DNA from: Bifidobacterium bohemicum DSM 22767
GTDB taxonomy: Bacteria; Actinomycetota; Actinomycetes; Actinomycetales; Bifidobacteriaceae
Length of the DNA stretch: 64,000 nucleotides
NCBI RefSeq assembly: GCF_000741525.1
Contig: NZ_JGYP01000001.1
Span: 1-64,000, forward strand
Direction of reading: 5' to 3'
Shown here: piece by piece, positions 57,598-64,000 of the stretch
Layout of the letters: each line of letters starts with the position of its first letter
Position numbering within the stretch: position 1 is the first letter of the stretch
The notes under the pieces: model-generated
Databases searched by the model: none
Seen by the model: the letters and a program-made list of their open reading frames with translations, nothing else
What the model was told of the DNA's origin: nothing
Program-made: the position numbers and the translations under genes

Positions 57598-60537
57598 ATG
57601 CAGATTATGTTAGATGTCAACATCGATGATGTCATTGCAGTCATGCAATCGCTGGTGCCCTATTTGGTGGGTATTGCGGTATTGTTCGTGGCCGGTATCG
57701 TCATCAGCTTCGCCGTCAACAAGAGGACGGTGCAGAACGCGGCCGTGCGTAAACTCGTGCACGGCGAGGCCTGGATCGTAGTGCTGCTGGGTGCCGTCAT
57801 AGCGGTGTCCATGATATTGACCGGTCCCATGCAGACCCTGATGGACAATGCGTCGGCGCCGAAGCAGCATCTGACGCAGGCGACGATCAGGAAGACCAAC
57901 GATTTGGCGGTCAACATCGAGAATGAAGCGATTACGATGTTGGAGGACACGGATAACGTGCTACCTTTGAAGAGCAGTGAGCCGTTGAATGTCTTCGGCT
58001 GGGCTTCGACCAATCCGATTTACGGAGGAACCGGCTCCGGTTCCTTGGATGGGTCCTATAGGACCACTTCCTTGCTGGATGGCCTGCATCAGGCCGGTTT
58101 TAGGACAAATACGCGGTTGAGTGATTTCTATACGAAGTATTCGACCAAGCGCGGTGAGATCGCGGTGACCTCTGCCGACTGGACGCTTCCCGAGCCCCCG
58201 GCGGAGGACTATTCGAGTTCGTTGGTTGATAATGCGAAGCAATTCTCAAAGACCGCGGTGGTGGTCATCGGCCGTGTTGGTGGTGAAGGTCTTGATCTGC
58301 CCACCGACATGCATGCCAAGGATGTCGTCTATAACAACAACTCCAAGAAATATGAGGATTTCGCTCCGGGGCAGCACTATCTCGAGTTGAACAGGACCGA
58401 GCATGACATGCTTGACTTGGTGACGAGGAATTTCGATGATGTGATTCTTGTTTACAACGGTGCGAATGTCTTCCAGATGAATTTCCTGAAGAATTACCCA
58501 CAAATCAAGGGTGTACTCTGGGCACCGCACCCAGGTCAGGCCGGTTTCAAGGCACTGGGTGACGTGCTCAGCGGCAAGGTCAATCCATCGGGCCGTACCT
58601 CCGACACGTTCCTTACCGACCTGAAGAAGACCCCGTCGTGGAACAATTTCGGCGATTTCCCTTACAGGAACGTTGACGAGTTCAAGATCGACTCCGCCCG
58701 TGGCGTGCGCTCGCCACGTTTCGTCAACTACGTCGAGGGCATCTACGTGGGGTATCGTTTCTATGAGACGGCCGCCAAAGAGGGGCTGATCAATTACGCC
58801 GACGAGGTGCAATATCCGTTCGGCTACGGCTTGAGCTACACGAGGTTCAGTCAGAAGATGGGCCGGGTCTCGCACGATAACGGCAAAGTCTCCTTTAGCG
58901 TATCTGTTACCAATACTGGCAATAAGGCCGGAAAGGACGTGGTCGAGGTCTATTATGATCCGCCGTATATTAATGGTGGTATCGAGAAGGCTTCAACAAA
59001 CCTGATCAAGTTCTCGAAGACCAGCACTCTTCAGCCTGGACAGTCTCAGGATATTAAGATCACCTTCAATGATTCTGATATGGCCTCTTACGATGACAAG
59101 GACGCGAAGGCCTACGTCCTCGACGACGGTGATTATGACATTTCCATCCGGTCTGACTCCCATACGGTGCTTGATCATCAGACGGTTTCCGTGGCGAAAA
59201 AGGACATCTATAACACCAAGTCCAACACCCACAATGGTGACAAGCAGGTAGCCACCAACAGGTTCGATGATGCTCGTGGCAACGCGACTTATCTTTCTCG
59301 TGCGAACCACTTCGCCAATTACGATACAGCCACGGCCGCTCCGACGGACTTCGACATGAGTGCCAAGTACAAGAAGAATTACTACAACAATGGTAATTAT
59401 GACCCGAAGAAGTTCGACAAGGCCGGCGATAAAATGCCGACAATGGGTGCGAAGAACAACATCCGCCTCGCCTCCATGCGCGGAAAATCGTATGACGACC
59501 CTCAATGGGAGAAACTGCTCGACGAGTTGACCTTCAAAGACATGGACAGCCTCATCGCCAATACGGGCTACCAGAATCCCGCGATCGGCTCCATCGGCAA
59601 GATCCGTCTATCGGACGTGGACGGCCCTGCCGCGTTGAAGGACAACTTCACCAAGGTCGGTTCCATCGGTCTGCCCTCAAACGTCTCCCTCGCCTGCACC
59701 TGGAACGCCGAACTGGCGCGCGACTTCGGTAGGACCATCGGCGACATGGCCCATGAGATGCTGGTTTCCGGCTGGTATGCGCCCTCGGTCAACATCCATC
59801 GTTCCCCATTCGGCGGACGTTCATTCGAGTATTTCTCCGAAGATCCCATTCTGACCGCCGATTTGGCATCACAGCAGGTCCTGGGCGCCGCGGACAAGGG
59901 CGTGTATTCCTTCACCAAGCATTTTGTGCTCAATGAGCAGGAGACGCAGCGCAACGGGCAGCTTTGCACCTGGAGCAACGAACAGGCCATTCGCGAAATC
60001 TACATGAAGCCGTTCGAGATCATTGTGAAGGCTGATGGCGATGCACAGGGCATCATGGGTTCTTTCAATTACATCGGGAATACCTACACCAGCGCCGACC
60101 CGACGCTGAACCAGACGATTCTCCGTGACGAGTGGGGATTCAAGGGGTTCGTGGAGACCGACTACTTCTCCGGGCCGAACTACAGCTACCAGAACGCCGA
60201 TCAGATTATCCGCGGAGGCACGGATGCGATGCTCGCCACGACCAAGACGACCAACCACATCACGGACAGGTCGGCCACTTCGGTGAAGCAGATGCGCCGA
60301 GCATGCAAGAACATCCTCTACACGGCCGTCAACTGCTGGCGGTACGAGCATGGCGAACCCGGCACCAAGACCCCTGCCTGGCGCATGGCCATGTATGTGG
60401 TTTGGGGCGCGACGGCAGTACTGGTTCTCGGGCTCGAGGCCATCGCGATCATACGGTTCCGCAAGCGCCGTGGAGAGGCACAAACCGCGGTCACGGTTGA
60501 AGGCGAAAAGACCCTCAATATCGAAAATCAAGAATAA
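57598..60537 (+). CDS. Membrane-anchored GH3 glycosidase with swapped domain order
   Basis: Protein of 979 residues. Two hydrophobic helices (about 20-40 and 59-77) and a third near the C-terminus (about 930-950), followed by RFRKRR, suggest that the large middle faces outside. The GH3 C-terminal-type domain comes first (about 105-400, with GRVGGEGLDLPTDMH and VLWAPHPGQAGFKALGDVLSG), then a fibronectin-III-like domain (about 430-545). The catalytic barrel comes last (about 650-925), with SDVDGPAALKDNF, SVNIHRSPFGGRSFEYFSEDP, FTKHFVLNEQETQRNG, and the probable nucleophile Asp855 in VETDYFS. Beta-glucosidase-type activity on plant glycosides is likely; the substrate is unknown. AGGAGA precedes the ATG. 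Confidence 0.88.
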   Translation: MQIMLDVNIDDVIAVMQSLVPYLVGIAVLFVAGIVISFAVNKRTVQNAAVRKLVHGEAWIVVLLGAVIAVSMILTGPMQTLMDNASAPKQHLTQATIRKTNDLAVNIENEAITMLEDTDNVLPLKSSEPLNVFGWASTNPIYGGTGSGSLDGSYRTTSLLDGLHQAGFRTNTRLSDFYTKYSTKRGEIAVTSADWTLPEPPAEDYSSSLVDNAKQFSKTAVVVIGRVGGEGLDLPTDMHAKDVVYNNNSKKYEDFAPGQHYLELNRTEHDMLDLVTRNFDDVILVYNGANVFQMNFLKNYPQIKGVLWAPHPGQAGFKALGDVLSGKVNPSGRTSDTFLTDLKKTPSWNNFGDFPYRNVDEFKIDSARGVRSPRFVNYVEGIYVGYRFYETAAKEGLINYADEVQYPFGYGLSYTRFSQKMGRVSHDNGKVSFSVSVTNTGNKAGKDVVEVYYDPPYINGGIEKASTNLIKFSKTSTLQPGQSQDIKITFNDSDMASYDDKDAKAYVLDDGDYDISIRSDSHTVLDHQTVSVAKKDIYNTKSNTHNGDKQVATNRFDDARGNATYLSRANHFANYDTATAAPTDFDMSAKYKKNYYNNGNYDPKKFDKAGDKMPTMGAKNNIRLASMRGKSYDDPQWEKLLDELTFKDMDSLIANTGYQNPAIGSIGKIRLSDVDGPAALKDNFTKVGSIGLPSNVSLACTWNAELARDFGRTIGDMAHEMLVSGWYAPSVNIHRSPFGGRSFEYFSEDPILTADLASQQVLGAADKGVYSFTKHFVLNEQETQRNGQLCTWSNEQAIREIYMKPFEIIVKADGDAQGIMGSFNYIGNTYTSADPTLNQTILRDEWGFKGFVETDYFSGPNYSYQNADQIIRGGTDAMLATTKTTNHITDRSATSVKQMRRACKNILYTAVNCWRYEHGEPGTKTPAWRMAMYVVWGATAVLVLGLEAIAIIRFRKRRGEAQTAVTVEGEKTLNIENQE

Positions 60538-60595
60538 CGGGCATCGATTGTGGCGATCAGCTTGCCTGGCATCATTCTCGAATAGGTGGATGATA

Positions 60596-60645
60596 GTCAT
60601 ACAGTCGCAGACCGAAATATGCATATCGGTCTGCGACTGTATGAC
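60596..60645 (+). terminator. Terminator after the GH3 gene
   Basis: Perfect 20-base arms (60596-60615 and 60626-60645) with a 10-base loop, followed by AAAAA on the plus strand. The T run is on the other strand, so it may work in both directions. Confidence 0.88.
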
Positions 60646-60917
60646 AAAAATCAATGTGCGGGCGGCCGCCGGAAAGGTATCGCAGTTCACAGCGTTCTCT
60701 CGCCGGGAGTGATATTGTCGATTCGCAGTATACGCACTCGGAGATCGAATAATCCAAGTGGGTGCAACAGCCGTAACAATTCCTTCAGGCATCATGACCG
60801 CGGTCCTCGACTGGCACCGGTCGTCTGTACCGTTTTTGGAGTATCCGGACTTTTTGGAATTTCTGTGGTGCCGGCATTTCCCGGCGCTATTCATTGCCGG
60901 ACGTTTCAACTGTCAAT

Positions 60918-60955
60918 TCAACAAGTGGTCACGGGTTCAAATCCCGTCGATCCAA
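60918..60955 (+). pseudogene. Relic of the 3' end of a tRNA
   Basis: T-arm ACGGGTTCAAATCCCGT and the 3' acceptor strand CGATCCA plus discriminator A are present, but no D-arm or 5' acceptor precedes them. Aligned without gaps to tRNA-Pro(GGG) at 46089-46126, it shows the same T-loop and flanks with scattered substitutions. A matching terminator follows. Confidence 0.75.
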
Positions 60956-60961
60956 CGATAG

Positions 60962-61006
60962 AAGCCTGGAATCCCGATGTTTTCAAGACATCGGGATTCC
61001 AGGCTT
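60962..61006 (+). terminator. Terminator following the tRNA relic
   Basis: AAGCCTGGAATCCCGATGT (60962-60980) pairs perfectly with its complement at 60988-61006. It aligns with the tRNA-Pro terminator, with compensating changes in the two arms. Confidence 0.88.
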
Positions 61007-61319
61007 TTCGATTGCAGACACGATCAGGTTACCGGCCGGATTGCGTGTCCGATGGTCTGGTTTTATTCGGTCGTTTCGGTATCCGGTCGGGGGCGGAATT
61101 CGTCCCAGTCACCACCGGTGTCCCAGGCCGGCGTCTCGGTGGCGGCGAAACCCGTCTTCGACTCACTCGGTTGTGGGTCGGTTCTTCGCGGGGAGGCCAC
61201 GGATACACGTTGCATCTGCCAATGTATACCGCGGAATTCGCGATCGACCCGAATGGCGACGCGCCGTATCGTGAGGTCGGGGCACAATTGAATCAGGATG
61301 ATCGGGGAATGGAGTAAGC
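61007..61319. other. Intergenic region before the histidine phosphatase gene
   Basis: 313 bp without a supported gene; several overlapping short frames here have no ribosome site. GGAATGGAG lies just before the next start. Confidence 0.55.
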
Positions 61320-62159
61320 ATGATCGACGAAGTAATTATGTTGCGTCACGGCAGGACGTCTTATAATCTGGCGCACAGGCTTCAAGGCCAGATCGACGTG
61401 CCGCTCGACATCGTGGGGCAGTGGCAGGTGGAGCAGACCGGCATGGAGCTGGCGCAGCGGTACTACTGGGCGAAAGCCGGCAACATCGTCGAAAACCCCG
61501 AACAACTGCCGCAGCCCGGACATGAGGCGGTGGTGCGAAGCAGTGTCGAGGAATATCGGAAGGCCTCCGCCTCTCAGCGCCGTATGCGGGTCATTTCGAG
61601 CGACCTGTTCCGCGCAGCGCAGACCGCGCACGCTTTTGCCGACATCCTCGGCCTTCCGGTCGAACTCGATCAACGTCTTCGAGAGCGCTGTTTCGGGCGG
61701 TGGGAGGGGCTTACCTACGAGGAGATACGCCAGCTCGACCCTGATGCGTTCCGCTCCTGGAGGGCGGGTGCGGGCGGTGAGGCTCAGTATGGCGTGGAAT
61801 CGAGGACGCATCTTGGTCAACGAGGGGCGCAAGCGGTCAACGAACTGGTGAATCAGTATGAAGCGGAACGGATCCCTACCACGCTGATGCTTGTCACGCA
61901 TGGTTCGTTCATGGCCGCCACCATTCAGACGCTGATCGGTCTTGACCCTGAAGTAGCTACGTTGGGTCCAATCCAGAACGCTTTTTGGACACGCCTTTGC
62001 CCCTCGTACAATCAGGAAAACAGCAAGGTGGCCGGCTGGACCCTTGAGGAATTCAACGGTCGACCACGCATCGCGGCACTAACCGACTGGGCCAATGGAC
62101 CGCAGGAGTTGCGTAACCCATCCATGCCCGTTGCCACCCCGTTCCCGGCGCTCGTGTGA
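61320..62159 (+). CDS. Histidine phosphatase (phosphoglycerate-mutase-like)
   Basis: Protein of 279 residues with the phosphohistidine motif MLRHGRTSYN near the N-terminus. Other landmarks are SSDLFRAAQTAHAFADIL, ERCFGRWEGLTYEEI and the second catalytic His in LVTHGSFMAATIQ. The family includes cofactor-dependent phosphoglycerate mutases and broad phosphatases. The insertion of about 40 residues between the RHG motif and the SSDL region is longer than in glycolytic mutases, so a phosphatase role is more likely. Confidence 0.88.
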   Translation: MIDEVIMLRHGRTSYNLAHRLQGQIDVPLDIVGQWQVEQTGMELAQRYYWAKAGNIVENPEQLPQPGHEAVVRSSVEEYRKASASQRRMRVISSDLFRAAQTAHAFADILGLPVELDQRLRERCFGRWEGLTYEEIRQLDPDAFRSWRAGAGGEAQYGVESRTHLGQRGAQAVNELVNQYEAERIPTTLMLVTHGSFMAATIQTLIGLDPEVATLGPIQNAFWTRLCPSYNQENSKVAGWTLEEFNGRPRIAALTDWANGPQELRNPSMPVATPFPALV

Positions 62160-62342
62160 GGATGGGCTCGGGAGTCGAATGCGGATTCATTCGTATGAAT
62201 ATGGTCTGCTTGCTGGTCCGTTGGGTGCAGCGGTGTGTGAAAGTTCATCGCGGGCATTATTGTTGACGTTTGGTAGCCGTCGGTGGACTGCGGGCCGCAA
62301 ATCGGCCGATTGAGGCGCGATGCATGAAAGGTGGGTGAGAGC

Positions 62343-63374
62343 ATGCTCAGAATCTTCAATACCGTGAACGGGCAGGTGGAGCAGGTAAGAACGACCGAGG
62401 AAGGTTCGTGGGTTTGTCTTTCCGACCCGACCGACGTTGAACTCGCCACCGTTTCACAGGAGACGGGCGTCGATCTTGCCGCGCTGAGGGCTCCGCTGGA
62501 TGATGAGGAGCGCTCGCGAGTCGACTCCGACGATGATTATACGATGATCATCGTCGATATTCCCACCGTTGAGGAGCGTGATGGGCGCGACCATTACGAG
62601 ACCATCCCGCTTTCGATTGTCGTGACGGCGAAACTGGTCATCACCGTCTGCATGCGTGACACGCCGGTGCTTCATCCGTTCATGGAAGGCACCATCCGCG
62701 GGTTCAATACCTATATGAAGTCACGCTTCGTTCTGCAGGTCCTGTATAGGAATGCCACGATGTACCTGCGTTATTTGCGTGTTATCGACCGTAATTCCGA
62801 CAATCTCGAGCTCAAACTGCAACATTCCATGCAGAACCGGGAGATTCTGCAACTGCTTGAGCTGTCCAAAACACTGGTGTATTTCACCACCAGTCTCAAG
62901 TCGAACGAGCTGGTGATGGAGCGCTTGCGCATCCTGCCCCGGGCGGACGAGCCCAATGACCGGGTGCATCGGCTGGCGGACTCGGTCCTGCCCAATTCCG
63001 GCAGGATACGTAACCAGTCCCTGCTGCGGCTCTACGAGGACGATGAGGATCTGCTTGATGACGTGATCACCGAAAATAAGCAGGCCATCGAGATGGCGAA
63101 CATCTACAGCGGGGTCCTTACGAACATGACGGACGCCTCGGCCTCGATCGTTTCCAATAACCTTAATAACGTGATGCGTATCTTCACGATCATTTCCATT
63201 GTCATTTCGATTCCGACCCTGATTTTTTCAATGTACGGCATGAACTTCCAGAACGGTATGCTCGGTATGCCGTTCACCAATACGCGTTGGGGGTTCATCA
63301 TCGTTCTCGTCATATCGTTGGTCGTGACTGCCTTGGTTGCTTGGTGGCTGACCCGTTCAAAGTTCTTCAAGTAA
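62343..63374 (+). CDS. CorA family divalent-cation transporter
   Basis: Protein of 343 residues with a large cytosolic N-terminal domain and two C-terminal membrane helices. The signature GMN loop is in SMYGMNFQNGM between them. It moves magnesium, cobalt or related ions across the membrane. The start MLRIFNTV (62343) has AAAGGTGG upstream; a GTG 12 bases earlier lacks a ribosome site. Confidence 0.92.
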   Translation: MLRIFNTVNGQVEQVRTTEEGSWVCLSDPTDVELATVSQETGVDLAALRAPLDDEERSRVDSDDDYTMIIVDIPTVEERDGRDHYETIPLSIVVTAKLVITVCMRDTPVLHPFMEGTIRGFNTYMKSRFVLQVLYRNATMYLRYLRVIDRNSDNLELKLQHSMQNREILQLLELSKTLVYFTTSLKSNELVMERLRILPRADEPNDRVHRLADSVLPNSGRIRNQSLLRLYEDDEDLLDDVITENKQAIEMANIYSGVLTNMTDASASIVSNNLNNVMRIFTIISIVISIPTLIFSMYGMNFQNGMLGMPFTNTRWGFIIVLVISLVVTALVAWWLTRSKFFK

Positions 63375-63468
63375 ATGTGAGCCTCAACGTCCGTTCGCGT
63401 TCATGGTGAGTCTTCATAGTGCGCCAAAGTGACCGCTGTGTCCAGTTGAACTACGATAATTCTTACCC

Positions 63469-64000
63469 ATGAGCGAAAACGAGAACAACACCACCAGCTA
63501 CAACGGGCGAGCGTCAGAGCCGCGTTTCCGATACAACGCGGCTATGGCGCAGCAGATCGAGCAAAAATGGCAGAAGCAATGGGACGATAAAGGAACCTTC
63601 TGGGCCGCCAACGTCAGCGGCGATCTCAAGGACGGCAAGGGGCGCAACGCGGAAGGAAGGACGCCTTATTTTGCCATGGACATGTTCCCGTATCCGTCCG
63701 GGAAAGGCCTGCATGTAGGACACCCGCTCGGATACCTCGCCACCGACGTGGTCTCGCGGTACCACCGCATGAAGGGTGAGAACGTGTTGCACGCCATGGG
63801 TTATGACGCGTTCGGCCTGCCGGCCGAGCAGTACGCGGTGCAGACCGGCCAGCATCCGCGAATCACCACCGAGGCCAACATCGCCAACATGCGCAGGCAG
63901 TTGCACCGTATGGGGCTGAGTTTCGATGACCGTCGTTCATTCGCCACCATCGACCCTGAATACGTGCGCTGGACGCAGTGGATTTTCTCGCGGATCTACG
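63469..64000 (+). CDS. leuS: Leucyl-tRNA synthetase (5' part)
   Basis: The first 177 codons of a class I synthetase, cut by the window end. The ATP-binding [21 protein letters not shown] contains the HIGH-type motif HVGH and is followed by [15 protein letters not shown], typical of LeuRS. No ribosome site precedes the ATG; a TACGATAAT box at 63452-63460 lies 9 bases before it, so a leaderless or very short leader is likely. Confidence 0.95.
   Translation, partial: MSENENNTTSYNGRASEPRFRYNAAMAQQIEQKWQKQWDDKGTFWAANVSGDLKDGKGRNAEGRTPYFAMDMFPYPSGKGLHVGHPLGYLATDVVSRYHRMKGENVLHAMGYDAFGLPAEQYAVQTGQHPRITTEANIANMRRQLHRMGLSFDDRRSFATIDPEYVRWTQWIFSRIY

Noticed and set aside
60586-61317. Plus-strand frame of 243 codons
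   Set aside because: It runs through the GH3 terminator, the tRNA relic and its hairpin, so it cannot be a gene.

Overview
The window looks like chromosomal DNA of a Bifidobacterium (high-GC Gram-positive, Actinobacteria). No 16S rRNA gene is present, so the genus call rests on gene content and order. The markers are adjacent transketolase and transaldolase genes (the carbon core of the bifid shunt), a gluABCD-type amino-acid importer, a ruvCAB-yajC-apt-sucCD-DUF6350-purH chain, a fused cytidylate kinase/Der GTPase, an hrcA-dnaJ pair behind a perfect CIRCE operator, and long, nearly perfect terminator hairpins.

Layout. 0-11.4 kb is a housekeeping block: a DUF349 protein (minus strand), hisS, aspS, the gluABCD-like importer and a large DEAD/DEAH helicase. 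11.5-12.6 kb holds a small decaying minus-strand operon of a secreted peptide, a lipoprotein and a membrane protein. The secreted-peptide gene is interrupted only by the length of a run of ten G inside its signal-peptide region. 12.9-15.4 kb has rarA, with a LexA-type box over its promoter, and a D-2-hydroxyacid dehydrogenase. 15.4-18.4 kb is gene-poor around one isolated, AT-richer GTPase. 18.4-27.5 kb holds tal and tkt, hrcA-dnaJ, a fructosamine-kinase-like gene, uppP and a PAC2 protein. Five tRNAs follow (Gly, Cys, Val, Val, Gly). 28.4-41.3 kb is a dense run: thrS, a CDP-alcohol phosphatidyltransferase, the YebC regulator, ruvC, ruvAB (LexA-type box), yajC, apt, sucCD, a DUF6350 membrane protein, purH and a DUF3017 membrane protein. 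An aquaporin-family gene (minus), an RsuA/RluB-type pseudouridine synthase and the Cmk-Der fusion follow.

From tRNA-Pro(GGG) at 46.05 kb to a relic of the 3' end of a similar tRNA plus its terminator at 60.9-61.0 kb lies an accessory segment. It carries an NTF2-like protein, a membrane-anchored esterase, a MalY/PatB-type C-S lyase coupled to a DUF3737 protein, an alcohol dehydrogenase, a ferric-reductase-like protein, a flavodoxin lipoprotein, a flavodoxin gene with its middle deleted, a hexapeptide acetyltransferase, a LysR regulator and a domain-swapped, membrane-anchored GH3 glycosidase. No integrase is visible. After it come a histidine phosphatase, a CorA transporter and the start of leuS.

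The most interesting observation is the homopolymer biology. I found five runs of nine or ten G (or C), all outside intact genes and all in the accessory or decaying stretches. The one at 12585-12594 has a clear reading consequence: the run as given stops the secreted-peptide gene after 17 codons, whereas one extra G restores a complete 106-codon precursor. That makes it a candidate ON/OFF switch.
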